From assembly GCA_045809925.1 (NCBI GenBank), contig JBJMWX010000138.1:1-24199 (forward strand): DNA of 24,199 nt. The letters run 5' to 3'. Position numbers and translations under genes: made by a program. A model generated the notes under the pieces. That model was not told where the DNA came from. It saw nothing but the letters and a program-made list of their open reading frames with translations, and ran no database searches. How positions within the stretch are numbered: position 1 is the stretch's first letter; each line of letters begins with the position of its first letter. Positions 8,291 to 15,508 of this stretch are shown here, one piece after another. This stretch comes from CADDYX01 sp045809925 (GTDB lineage: Bacteria > Verrucomicrobiota > Verrucomicrobiia > Chthoniobacterales > UBA10450).

Positions 8291-8305
8291 ATTCGTCCGC
8301 GGACG

Positions 8306-8341
8306 TGTAGGGCAAGCGAAATAGACGACAGTCTGCTCGTC
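8306..8341. repeat. TGTAGGGC half-element with hairpin
   Basis: It opens with the same TGTAGGGCAA head as copy A. It then departs into a different sequence containing a small stem (GACGA at 8324-8328, TCGTC at 8337-8341) and, just after, the short direct repeat CAGCCACA CAGCCACACAGG. It is either a truncated copy or a second element type sharing the same terminal sequence. Confidence 0.45.
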
Positions 8342-8392
8342 GCGCAGCCACACAGCCACACAGGGATGCGCGGCGGGTGCCCATCCAAGCGT

Positions 8393-8473
8393 TGTAGGGC
8401 GACCATTCCTGGTTGCCAATCTCAGGAACAGGCTGCCCTACACGGGCGAGGGCCGGGGAATGCCTGCCCTACA
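8393..8473. repeat. TGTAGGGC palindromic element, copy C
   Basis: It begins TGTAGGGCGACCATTCCTGG and ends GGGAATGCCTGCCCTACA. It has a perfect 8-base inverted repeat inside it (TGTAGGGC at 8393-8400, GCCCTACA at 8435-8442), and a second GCCCTACA closes it at 8466-8473. ACCATTCCTGGT forms a small inner palindrome. It lies 35 bases beyond the end of icd, between convergent genes. Confidence 0.75.
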
Positions 8474-8507
8474 CAATAGCGTGAACGCGCGGCAAGGCCG
8501 CGCCGCG

Positions 8508-9821
8508 TCACATATGCTCGATCACATTATCGCCGAACTGGGAGCACTTGATCTCCGTCGCCCCTTCCATCAGACGCGCGAAATCGTAGGTGACCCGTCT
8601 GCTCGCGATCGCGCCGTTCAGCCCTTTGATGATGAGGTCAGCTGCCTCCGTCCAGCCCATGTAACGAAACATCATTTCGCCTGAAAGAATGACACTGCCG
8701 GGATTGACCTTATCCTGGTTCGCGTATTTCGGCGCCGTGCCGTGCGTCGCTTCGAACACCGCGTGGCCGGTGATGTAATTGATGTTTCCTCCCGGTGCGA
8801 TCCCGATCCCGCCGACCTGCGCCGCAAGCGCATCGCTCAGGTAATCGCCATTCAGGTTCAAAGTCGCGATGATGTCGAAATCTTCCGGCCGCGTCAGGAC
8901 CTGCTGCAAGGTGATGTCCGCGATAGCATCCTTGATGACAATGCCGGCGCCGGATTTGCCTTCTGGGATCCGGCACCACGGGCCGCCGCCGAATTCTTCC
9001 GCGCCAAAAAATTCCTTCGCCACTTCATAGCCCCAGTCGCGGAAGGCACCCTCGGTGAACTTCATGATGTTGCCCTTGTGCACGAGCGTGACGGACTTGC
9101 GCTTGTTAATGATCGCGTAGCTGATCGCGCTGTGAATCAGGCGCACACTGCCGCTGTAGCTTACCGGCTTGATGCCAACCCCAACGCGTACGTCGCTGGG
9201 GAAATCTTTCGCGCCGACCTGTTCCCAGAATTCCGCTGCTTTCTCCCGGGTGCCAAACCGGATTTTGTTGAAGACCTGCGGAAACTCGCGTTCGAGGAAA
9301 TCGAGCACCTTGCGCGATTCGTCCGTCCCCGCCGCCCACTCGATTCCGGCGTAAATGTCTTCCGTGTTTTCGCGGAAGATCACCATGTTCGTCTTTTCCG
9401 GATGCTTAACGGGCGAGGGGACACCCGCGAAATACTGCACCGGCCGAAGGCAGACGTAGAGGTCGAGCAGTTGCCGCAGCGCGACATTGAGGGAGCGAAT
9501 TCCGCCACCCACCGGAGTAGTCAGCGGGCCCTTGATGCCGACCAGATACTCGCGAAACGCGGCGACCGTGTCGTCCGGGAGCCAGTTGTCGAACTTGTCC
9601 TTGGCAGACTGCCCGGCGAAAACCTCGAACCACGCGATTTTCTTCTTTCCGCCATAGGCCTTCTCGACCGCCGCGTCGAGCACGCGCTCACTCGCCGCCC
9701 AGATATCGGGTCCAGTGCCGTCGCCGCGGATGAACGGAATGACCGGGCGATCCGGCACATTCAATGTCTGGCCTCGCGTAATCTTATCGCCCGCCGGCGG
9801 AGTGATGTCTTGGTACGGCAT
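8508..9821 (-). CDS. icd: NADP-dependent isocitrate dehydrogenase
   Basis: 437 residues; TCA-cycle enzyme that oxidatively decarboxylates isocitrate to 2-oxoglutarate. It is very like E. coli Icd. The substrate loop GGIRSLNVALRQ carries Ser110 and Arg116 (E. coli Ser113, Arg119). Arg126, Arg150 and Tyr157 match Arg129, Arg153 and Tyr160, and LVHKGNIMKFTEGAF and NLNGDYLSDALAAQVGG are also present. HGTAPKYANQDK and VTYDFARLMEG keep the Lys-Tyr and Tyr/Arg residues that read the NADP 2'-phosphate, so NADP is the expected cofactor. It is about 20 residues longer than E. coli Icd, owing to an insert around residues 178-206. The ATG has only a weak Shine-Dalgarno. It is divergent from rtcB and convergent with the secreted-protein gene, hence probably its own unit. 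Confidence 0.97.
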   Translation of the reverse strand: MPYQDITPPAGDKITRGQTLNVPDRPVIPFIRGDGTGPDIWAASERVLDAAVEKAYGGKKKIAWFEVFAGQSAKDKFDNWLPDDTVAAFREYLVGIKGPLTTPVGGGIRSLNVALRQLLDLYVCLRPVQYFAGVPSPVKHPEKTNMVIFRENTEDIYAGIEWAAGTDESRKVLDFLEREFPQVFNKIRFGTREKAAEFWEQVGAKDFPSDVRVGVGIKPVSYSGSVRLIHSAISYAIINKRKSVTLVHKGNIMKFTEGAFRDWGYEVAKEFFGAEEFGGGPWCRIPEGKSGAGIVIKDAIADITLQQVLTRPEDFDIIATLNLNGDYLSDALAAQVGGIGIAPGGNINYITGHAVFEATHGTAPKYANQDKVNPGSVILSGEMMFRYMGWTEAADLIIKGLNGAIASRRVTYDFARLMEGATEIKCSQFGDNVIEHM

Positions 9822-10000
9822 AGCCGGTCACTTTAGAGGCGACCGTCTCAGCCGCAAATGAGTGCAAGGAAGCGCAGTTGCCGGGGACTGTCGGTGGACG
9901 CCGTCTCCGAGCGCCGCCCGGTTTGTGTGCTGCATGTCATGCCTCCGACTTTCGTAGCCTTCTGGTTCGATTCTCTTGCATGGGCGAGACTCGGAATTGT

Positions 10001-10029
10001 CGTCCTCCAGTGCGGCGAACAGGAGGATG
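10001..10029 (+). promoter_or_regulatory. hairpin covering the rtcB Shine-Dalgarno
   Basis: CGTCCTCC at 10001-10008 pairs with GGAGGATG at 10022-10029 (8 pairs, one G-U, 13-base loop). The only strong Shine-Dalgarno near rtcB, AGGAGG at 10021-10026, lies almost wholly in the 3' arm. It sits 11 bases before an in-frame TTG (10038) and 20 before the ATG (10047). In RNA the stem would hide the ribosome site. The rest of the gap 9822-10046 shows no clear feature. Confidence 0.4.
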
Positions 10030-10046
10030 TCTCGACATTGCGCGAC

Positions 10047-11237
10047 ATGATAAGAATGGCTGATCGCGTGAGCACGAAAATCTTCGGCCAGCACGACGAC
10101 GCGACGATCAAACAGATAGAGACCTGTGTTGCAGCCGGTGGCGAACGCGGCGTGCTTTGCGCCGACGGCCACAAAGGCTATGCCCAACCGATCGGTGGCG
10201 TGGTCGCCTACAAGGACAAGATCTCAGTCAGCGGCGTCGGCTTCGACATCGCCTGCGGCAACCTGGCCATCCGCACCGACGCGACTCTGGCGCAGGTCGC
10301 ACCCGCCATCGCCGCGATCATGGATCAGGTGGTCAGCGACATTTCGTTCGGCGTGGGCCGGAAAAGCAAAACGCGCATCGATCACGAGCTGTTCGAGGAT
10401 GAAGCCTGGGGGCTGAAGCCGATGCGTGATTTGAAATCCACCGCCGCGGAGCAGCTGGGCACGGTCGGCGGCGGGAATCACTACGTCGATATTTTCGTCG
10501 ACGACGAGGAGCGCATCTGGGTGGGGGTCCACTTCGGGTCGCGCGGTCTGGGACACAAGACGGCGACTTACTTCCTCAAAGCCGCCGGTGGAAAAGACGG
10601 AATGGACGTGCCCCCCACGGTTGTGCCGGCGGGCTCCGAGCTCGGTGTCGATTACCTCGCAGGCATGCATCTTGCCGGTCGCTACGCCTATGCCGGCCGC
10701 GAAGCAGTCGCTCGTCATGTGGTGAGGGGAATCATGGGCGCTAATATCGTGGAAGAAGTGCACAACCATCACAACTTTGCGTGGCGCGAGACACACGAGG
10801 GGCAGCAGTTCTGGGTCGTGCGCAAAGGAGCTACGCCCGCCTTCCCCGGTCAGAAAAGCTTCATCGGCGGCAGCATGGGCGACAATGCCGTGATCATCGA
10901 AGGTCTCGATTCCCCTGCGTCACGCGAAGCCTTGTATTCAACAGTCCACGGCGCCGGGCGGGTTATGTCGCGCACCCAGGCCAAGGGGAAGTTCGTCAAG
11001 GTAAACGGCAAGCGGATCCGGCAGGACGGCCTTGTCAGGCACGACGAGATGATGAAGTGGATCCGCGACCGCGGCGTTGCGCTACGCGGCGGCGACGTCG
11101 ACGAAGCACCGCAGGCTTACCGTCGCTTACCGGAAGTCCTCGCCGCCCACGCCGGCACAATCCGCATGCTACATAATCTGCGGCCGATTGGTGTAGCCAT
11201 GGCCGGTAAAGAAATCGTAGACCCCTACAAAGACTAG
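10047..11237 (+). CDS. rtcB: RtcB-family RNA ligase
   Basis: 396 residues from the ATG at 10047. TTG 10038 and ATG 10056 are alternatives, and the frame stays open far upstream to 9858, but that part looks non-coding. RtcB joins 2',3'-cyclic phosphate or 3'-phosphate to 5'-OH RNA ends using GTP and Mn2+, in RNA repair or tRNA processing. Visible motifs are ADGHKGYAQPIGGVV, GVGFDIACGN (metal Cys70), GTVGGGNHYVDI (metal His145), HFGSRGLGHK, the HNHHN cluster, and HGAGRVMSR, whose His301 is the expected guanylated residue. All core ligands are present. It belongs to a shorter RtcB clade than the E. coli type (408), judged by the GFDIACGN wording. No rtcA, rtcR or archease gene lies nearby. The gene stands alone with a possible attenuating hairpin. 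Confidence 0.93.
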   Translation: MIRMADRVSTKIFGQHDDATIKQIETCVAAGGERGVLCADGHKGYAQPIGGVVAYKDKISVSGVGFDIACGNLAIRTDATLAQVAPAIAAIMDQVVSDISFGVGRKSKTRIDHELFEDEAWGLKPMRDLKSTAAEQLGTVGGGNHYVDIFVDDEERIWVGVHFGSRGLGHKTATYFLKAAGGKDGMDVPPTVVPAGSELGVDYLAGMHLAGRYAYAGREAVARHVVRGIMGANIVEEVHNHHNFAWRETHEGQQFWVVRKGATPAFPGQKSFIGGSMGDNAVIIEGLDSPASREALYSTVHGAGRVMSRTQAKGKFVKVNGKRIRQDGLVRHDEMMKWIRDRGVALRGGDVDEAPQAYRRLPEVLAAHAGTIRMLHNLRPIGVAMAGKEIVDPYKD

Positions 11238-11247
11238 CTTGTCGCGC

Positions 11248-11283
11248 CGGCCTCCGTGTCCCGCCATAGGACCGGGAGGGCCG
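11248..11283. terminator. stem-loop after rtcB
   Basis: CGGCCTCC (11248-11255) pairs with GGAGGGCCG (11275-11283, one bulged G), and inner GTCC (11258-11261) pairs with GGAC (11269-11272) around a 7-base loop. It starts 10 bases after the rtcB stop. It lacks a T-run, so it is a terminator-like or REP-like structure rather than a classical terminator. Confidence 0.4.
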
Positions 11284-11382
11284 ATGATCATCCTCCTTGA
11301 ATCCTTTCGGGCGGCTGTGTCCGGCGTGTTCCACGCAGCTCCTTCTTGCGTCCTATCCAGTCAACATGTGAAACTTCCAAGT

Positions 11383-11850
11383 ATGAGATGCGCGTCCGTT
11401 TTGTTGCTTTTTTTCGTCGCGTTGTTTTCCAGTAGCTATGCTCAACCAGGGGTGACCCAGGTTAGCCAGCGCAGCCCGGAAGAAGAAGCGGTCCACAAAG
11501 CGGTTGACGGAATCGTAGCCGCGCTTGACCACAATGATGTCGCCGCGTTCGACCAGCTCTCCACCGCTGATTACACCTTTGTAAATCCTGCTGGAAAAGT
11601 CTGGAGCAAGGCGCAATACCTGGAGCTGATACGGTCCGGTACTCTCAAGCTAGAGTCTTACAGTCGCGACGAAGAAAGCATACGGCTGTACGGCGACACG
11701 GCGGTGGTGATTTACCGCTCAACACCGCATGGCACAATGCGTGGCCAGGAGCTTAGTAGTCAGCGACGGGTGACAACCATTCTGGTAAAACAAGGCGGCC
11801 GGTGGTTGACCGCGGGAAGACAATCGACTCCTATTGTCGAGACGAAATAG
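11383..11850 (+). CDS. exported SnoaL/DUF4440-like (NTF2-fold) protein
   Basis: 155 residues from the ATG at 11383. A GTG at 11368 would give MKLPSMRCAS, with a more basic signal-peptide start. The frame stays open up to 11239 but that part lacks coding character. The signal peptide is VLLLFFVALFSSSYA, with likely cleavage before QPG. The rest fits the NTF2-like DUF4440 family: an opening helix (EEAVHKAVDGIVAALDHNDV), AAFDQLSTADYTFVNPAGKV, a central strand (DTAVVIYRSTPHG) and the closing TTILVKQGGRWLTAGRQST. These domains form a small cone-shaped pocket, but no catalytic residues can be assigned. It is probably periplasmic. The WG-repeat gene follows after 29 bases, so co-transcription is plausible. 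Confidence 0.8.
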   Translation: MRCASVLLLFFVALFSSSYAQPGVTQVSQRSPEEEAVHKAVDGIVAALDHNDVAAFDQLSTADYTFVNPAGKVWSKAQYLELIRSGTLKLESYSRDEESIRLYGDTAVVIYRSTPHGTMRGQELSSQRRVTTILVKQGGRWLTAGRQSTPIVETK

Positions 11851-11879
11851 GACCCACCCACTCCGATGTGCTTATACCT

Positions 11880-12443
11880 GTGAAACGCTTTGCCGCATGT
11901 GTTGCGGCGTCAGTCGCGGTTACAGCTCTTGCGGAGACATACCCTCTGCCTTGCAGATTGATCATAGACGGTCCGGAAGCAGTGGAGCAGGAGCCGCACT
12001 GCGCGGTCGTGCGAGAAGGTCGTGTTGAAATCTCCAAGCGCGTCCTCAGGAGGATGACCTTTTCCGCGGGTGGTTTGGCTCAAGCGCTCATTGAGCGAAC
12101 CTGGTATTACGTGAAACGTGATGGCGCGACGCTGCCGGTGATCACCTACGATAACGGCGCGGATTACTTTTCTGAAGGTCTCGTTCGTTCACGTCTCGCC
12201 GGCAAAATAGCGTACTTCAACAAGCAATTTGAACAGGTAATCCCCCCGAGATACGACTGGGGGTGGCCGTTCGAGAACGGGAAAGCACTGGTCTGCGTGG
12301 GCTGTGCAGAGGCGGCACCGGACGCGGACCAGCATACCATGATGCAGGGCGGTCGGTGGGGCTACATTAACCACAGTGCGCGCGAAGTGGTTGGGGTAAC
12401 GCACTCGTTTGAGGAGATCATGAAGTGGAAGCGCCAGCCGTGA
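11880..12443 (+). CDS. exported WG-repeat protein
   Basis: 187 residues from a GTG at 11880, chosen because it starts a convincing signal peptide (MKRFAACVAASVAVTALA) 29 bases after the previous stop. An in-frame start at 11802 would overlap the upstream gene and bury the signal. The C-terminal half carries KWG/WG beta-hairpin motifs: SRLAGKIAYFNKQFEQVIPP, RYDWGWPFENGKALVCVGC and GGRWGYINHSAREV. WG repeats occur in bacterial proteins of unknown biochemical role. The middle (DNGADYFSEGLVRSRL) is typical of the same family. It is likely periplasmic or outer-membrane-facing. It is shorter than most WG proteins, with only about two or three units. Confidence 0.75.
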   Translation: MKRFAACVAASVAVTALAETYPLPCRLIIDGPEAVEQEPHCAVVREGRVEISKRVLRRMTFSAGGLAQALIERTWYYVKRDGATLPVITYDNGADYFSEGLVRSRLAGKIAYFNKQFEQVIPPRYDWGWPFENGKALVCVGCAEAAPDADQHTMMQGGRWGYINHSAREVVGVTHSFEEIMKWKRQP

Positions 12444-12599
12444 AGGCACACGGGCGCGCGTTGGACGCGAAGGTTGTGCATCCTTGGGCCCGATTTCGGA
12501 GGTCCACCTTTGGTACGAGGTGCCGAGGCCCGGCGATCAGCATATGTAGGCAGGTGGAAGCGCGGGGTCGCGGAAGGCTATAGCGCGTGAGGAATTAAT
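12444..12599. other. 156-base gap
   Basis: No gene or clear terminator is seen between the WG-repeat gene and the four-helix membrane protein. The last bases hold a usable Shine-Dalgarno (GAGGA at about 12589-12593), seven bases before the ATG at 12600, which fixes that start. Confidence 0.5.
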
Positions 12600-13025
12600 A
12601 TGGGACAGACCGATGCCGAATTTGTGGGAGAAATCGGGAAACAGCTCGCCGCTGTCAGCGCGTTCCTTGGTGGCTTTGCCGCGACGTTTCTCGGGATCCT
12701 GCTGCAATCGCAAAGCTCGCGCCGCCACGTTGGCTTGGCCGCGGGTGCCGCCGCAGTGGCTTCGGCGTCCTTTATGATCGCCGTTATAGCCGGCACGCTG
12801 GTCGGTCTGGTTCTAAACCCGGGTGCACCGCAGGGCTTTGCCGCGCCGGAATTCCTGCCGTGGGCGCGGCGAATTCTGTTCATCTCTTTCGCGCTAGGAA
12901 TCTATTCGAACCTGCTCAGTCTCGGGTTGAGCGGATGGATTCGTTCCCGTCCCCTCGGACTGGTCACGTCGATCGCGGCATTCATTTCCGCTTTCGTCGT
13001 CTGGACGTTCGTGCGGTGGCATTAA
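12600..13025 (+). CDS. four-helix inner-membrane protein, unknown function
   Basis: 141 residues with the start fixed by GAGGA before the ATG. I do not recognise the family. A short acidic N terminus (MGQTDAEFVGEIGKQ) precedes four predicted membrane helices, at about 16-36, 45-72, 86-110 and 117-138. There is a basic loop after the first (QSSRRH) and another after the third (WIRSRP), which suggests those loops face the cytoplasm. No Cys, His cluster or charged residue inside the helices hints at transport or enzymology. It stands between the WG-repeat gene and the carbonic anhydrase on the same strand, with gaps of 156 and 114 bases, so it may be a separate unit. Confidence 0.7.
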   Translation: MGQTDAEFVGEIGKQLAAVSAFLGGFAATFLGILLQSQSSRRHVGLAAGAAAVASASFMIAVIAGTLVGLVLNPGAPQGFAAPEFLPWARRILFISFALGIYSNLLSLGLSGWIRSRPLGLVTSIAAFISAFVVWTFVRWH

Positions 13026-13139
13026 ACCGTTCGAATTAAAGCTGGCCCTCGTTTGCCGTAGCTGATTTTATCTCGTTCGGCGCGTAGGGATTGCCTCCGT
13101 TCCGATGCGCGCAAACCCAAGGCGGCACCCCCCAAAAAA

Positions 13140-13802
13140 ATGAGCACGACTCTTAGAGCCAGCGTCATCACGTTAGTCACACTTCTCAACGCGGGCGCCC
13201 TGGTCTTTGCCTCGGATGAGACGGTGCCGTCTGTCAGTCCGGACGCGGCACTCGCCAAGCTGAAGGAGGGCAACGCGAGGTTTTCCAGCAGCAAAGTCTC
13301 GGAAGGCAAACCCAACGGTGCCAAACGCGAAGAAACGGCCAAGGCGCAACATCCGTTCGCCGTTATCCTGGCATGCGCTGACTCGCGCACAGCTCCCGAA
13401 CTCGTATTCGACGGGAATATTGGCGATCTTTTCGTTGTTCGCACAGCAGGTAACTTTGTCGATGACCATGCACTCGGCAGTATCGAATATGCCGTGGAGC
13501 ATCTCGGCGCCCGGCTCGTCGTTGTCCTGGGCCATGAGCGCTGCGGTGCGGTTACCGCGGCGATGGCCGGCGACACCGCTCCCGGTCACGTGCAATCCCT
13601 CGTCCGCGACATTCAGCCGGCCGTAAAAGGCGCGAAGGACAAGCCTGGAGATGCCTTGGACAACGCGATTGCGGAGAACGCCCGGCTGGTTGCGGCAAGG
13701 ATCAGCAAGGAAGCCGAACTGGGGGACCACGCGAAGGAAGTCCGAGTCATTCCCGCGGTTTACAACCTCGATACCGGCAAGGTCGACTGGGGCAAAGAGT
13801 AA
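13140..13802 (+). CDS. exported beta-class carbonic anhydrase
   Basis: 220 residues with an N-terminal signal sequence (about 1-25, ASVITLVTLLNAGALVFA) that sends it to the periplasm. It interconverts CO2 and bicarbonate. The zinc ligands of the beta class are present: Cys79 in LACADSRTAPE, then His132 and Cys135 in LGHERCGAV. The Asp81-Arg83 dyad is also present. The C-terminal NLDTGKVDWG is typical of this family. An exported beta-enzyme may help trap CO2 or bicarbonate or buffer the periplasm. The ATG directly follows a C6A7 run (13128-13140) and has no Shine-Dalgarno at normal spacing. The gene is convergent with the metallophosphoesterase, with a 51-base gap. Confidence 0.93.
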   Translation: MSTTLRASVITLVTLLNAGALVFASDETVPSVSPDAALAKLKEGNARFSSSKVSEGKPNGAKREETAKAQHPFAVILACADSRTAPELVFDGNIGDLFVVRTAGNFVDDHALGSIEYAVEHLGARLVVVLGHERCGAVTAAMAGDTAPGHVQSLVRDIQPAVKGAKDKPGDALDNAIAENARLVAARISKEAELGDHAKEVRVIPAVYNLDTGKVDWGKE

Positions 13803-13853
13803 CGCCCACCTTTGATCACTCGCGGCTCACCGCCTCGGCGTTAGGAGCGCGAA

Positions 13854-14579
13854 TCACATTTCGAAGAGGCGAAAGCCGGGTGTGTTCGGGTCGGCTTTGG
13901 TGAGAAGCGGAAGTGACACGTTGTGGGTGGGAACCCCAGTAGCTGTTGCGCCATCGGCTGTCCCATTGTGCGCGTGGCCGTGAACGACGAGGTCGACCCG
14001 GAAGCGGTTGATCGGCTCTTCGAGTCGTGTCGACCCTAGGAACGGGAAAATCTCAGGGTCTTCGCCCTGCACAGTCGCGCGAATCGGTGCGTAATGGAGA
14101 AGGACAACGCGGCGTTCCACTGACGCGAGCTTTGTCAGCGCCTGTTCCAGACGCAACGCGTGGTCGAGCGCCTCCTGGACGAAATGCTTGATCAGCGGTT
14201 CACCCCAGGCATTCAGCATTCGACGTCCAAAGCCGCCGCCGAATCCGCACACGCCGGCAAAGCCGATCCCGTTGATCTCGGTCGCTTCGCCGTCCAGCAT
14301 TGTAACGCCTGCACCCTCCAGCGTTTTGCGGATCGCATCAGCCTGGGCTGATTCGAAGTCGTGATTGCCGAGGACGCCGATGATTGGCAATCGCGCGTGT
14401 GCTCGAATGTCCCCCGCTAGCAACTCCGCTTCGTCTGCCAGCCCGTAATCGGTCACGTCGCCGCAGATCAGGAGCACATCGGCAACCTTTGAAGCTTCCT
14501 CAAAAAGGCGGCTGCACTTGCCGTTCGAATGTTTGCCGTAGTGGATATCGGCGGTCGCGGCTATGCGCAGTTTTCCCAT
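13854..14579 (-). CDS. calcineurin-like metallophosphoesterase
   Basis: 241 residues, cytoplasmic, no signal. All five blocks of the two-metal phosphoesterase fold are seen: DIHYG (D11, H13), GDVTDYG (D41), GNHDF (N72, H73), LHYAP (H162) and HGHAHNG (H200, H202). The enzyme hydrolyses phosphoester bonds using Fe/Mn/Zn, but the substrate cannot be told: cyclic nucleotides, phosphoproteins and nucleic acids are all possible in this superfamily. The length is that of small single-domain members. A glycine-rich patch (CGFGGGFGRR, 111-120) lies before a helical insert at about 125-155. The gene is divergent from the nucleotidyltransferase-like gene. No Shine-Dalgarno stands out before the ATG. Confidence 0.9.
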   Translation of the reverse strand: MGKLRIAATADIHYGKHSNGKCSRLFEEASKVADVLLICGDVTDYGLADEAELLAGDIRAHARLPIIGVLGNHDFESAQADAIRKTLEGAGVTMLDGEATEINGIGFAGVCGFGGGFGRRMLNAWGEPLIKHFVQEALDHALRLEQALTKLASVERRVVLLHYAPIRATVQGEDPEIFPFLGSTRLEEPINRFRVDLVVHGHAHNGTADGATATGVPTHNVSLPLLTKADPNTPGFRLFEM

Positions 14580-14704
14580 CCTGTTGAGAAACGGCTGAAT
14601 CCCGCGCGCCGGACGTGAACGGGCTCAGAAGTTCGCTATCCGTAATCAGAAGCCGAACGTGAGGATGCGCGCAGTTGCTACAGCATTCGCGTTTTAAATT
14701 CTAC

Positions 14705-15508
14705 ATGCATGGTGACGCTTCCGGGTATTCCGCTTTGGACGAGACGCTGCAGTTTTATCGCGATGCCATGCGTATCATGGCCGACGCTGGCGTCCCATTT
14801 CTGCTCGGCGGCGCATATGCATTCTCGGTCTACACCGGGATCGAGCGGCACACGAAAGACATCGATTTGTTCGTCCGCAAACGCGATCTCGATGCGGCGC
14901 TGAACGCGTTTCGACAGAAGGGTTACGCTGCAGAGAGAACTTTTCCGCACTGGCTGGCGAAGGCGCGCTGCGGCGGCGATTGCATCGATCTGATTTTCGG
15001 TGCCGGGAATGGCTTGTGCCAGGTAGATGACTCGTGGTTCGAGCGCGGTCATGACGATGAAGTGCTCGGTCTGCCGGTGAAGCTGGTCGCGCCTGAAGAG
15101 ATCATGTGGATGAAGGGCTACATCATGGAGCGGGAGCGCTACGATGGGGCCGACATTTCTCATCTGATCTACAGCTGCGCGGAGAAGCTGGATTGGTCGC
15201 ACCTGTTACGGCGGTTTGGCGAGGACTGGCGCGTCCTGCTCAGCCATCTGGTGCTCTTTGGTTATATCTACCCGACGGAAAAACAACGCGTACCGGAATC
15301 GGCCATGATCGAACTGCTGCAATGGGCGGCCGAAGATCAGCGGAGTCGGGTCGACGAACGTGTGTGCCGCGGCACGCTGCTTTCGCGTGCTCAGTATCTG
15401 GCCGATGTGCGGGACCGCGGATTCCGTGATGCCCGGCTCGAATCGCGCAGCGCGATGACGCAGCGCGATGTGGACGCATGGACTGAGGCAATCGGGCAGA
15501 AGGAATAG
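14705..15508 (+). CDS. nucleotidyltransferase-fold protein
   Basis: 267 residues from the ATG at 14705; a TTG at 14675 would add 10. The N-terminal half has the minimal nucleotidyltransferase pattern: GGAYAFSVYTGIERHTKDID with acidic pair D52/D54 in KDIDLF, then a third candidate Asp in CIDLIFG (D97). That set could bind Mg2+ and transfer a nucleotide. After it, KLVAPEEIMWMKGYIM and a helical C-terminal half (about 150-267) resemble uncharacterised DUF6036-like or aminoglycoside-adenylyltransferase-like proteins. No antitoxin-like partner (HEPN or small HTH gene) is adjacent, which argues against a MNT/HEPN toxin pair. The substrate is unknown. It is followed by an inverted repeat overlapping its stop codon and, 132 bases on, by the HscA-like Hsp70. 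Confidence 0.75.
   Translation: MHGDASGYSALDETLQFYRDAMRIMADAGVPFLLGGAYAFSVYTGIERHTKDIDLFVRKRDLDAALNAFRQKGYAAERTFPHWLAKARCGGDCIDLIFGAGNGLCQVDDSWFERGHDDEVLGLPVKLVAPEEIMWMKGYIMERERYDGADISHLIYSCAEKLDWSHLLRRFGEDWRVLLSHLVLFGYIYPTEKQRVPESAMIELLQWAAEDQRSRVDERVCRGTLLSRAQYLADVRDRGFRDARLESRSAMTQRDVDAWTEAIGQKE

Noticed and set aside
7433..8419. Minus-strand open frame of 328 codons over the secreted protein's C terminus
   Set aside because: It is antisense to the duplicated domain, whose repeated motifs prove the plus-strand reading.
8742..9836. Long plus-strand open frame (364 codons) antisense to icd
   Set aside because: The sequence has no recognisable domain, mirrors the codon structure of icd, and is typical of antisense frames in GC-rich DNA. 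icd itself is certain from its active-site motifs.
9858..10046. 63-codon N-terminal extension of rtcB
   Set aside because: The extension has no similarity to RtcB, and family members begin close to the VSTKIFGQHD segment.
10224..10796. Minus-strand open frame of 190 codons inside rtcB
   Set aside because: It is antisense to RtcB motifs and has no ribosome site or domain.
13022..13730. Minus-strand open frames (about 185 codons each) over the carbonic anhydrase
   Set aside because: The plus-strand zinc-ligand motifs and signal peptide settle the coding strand.
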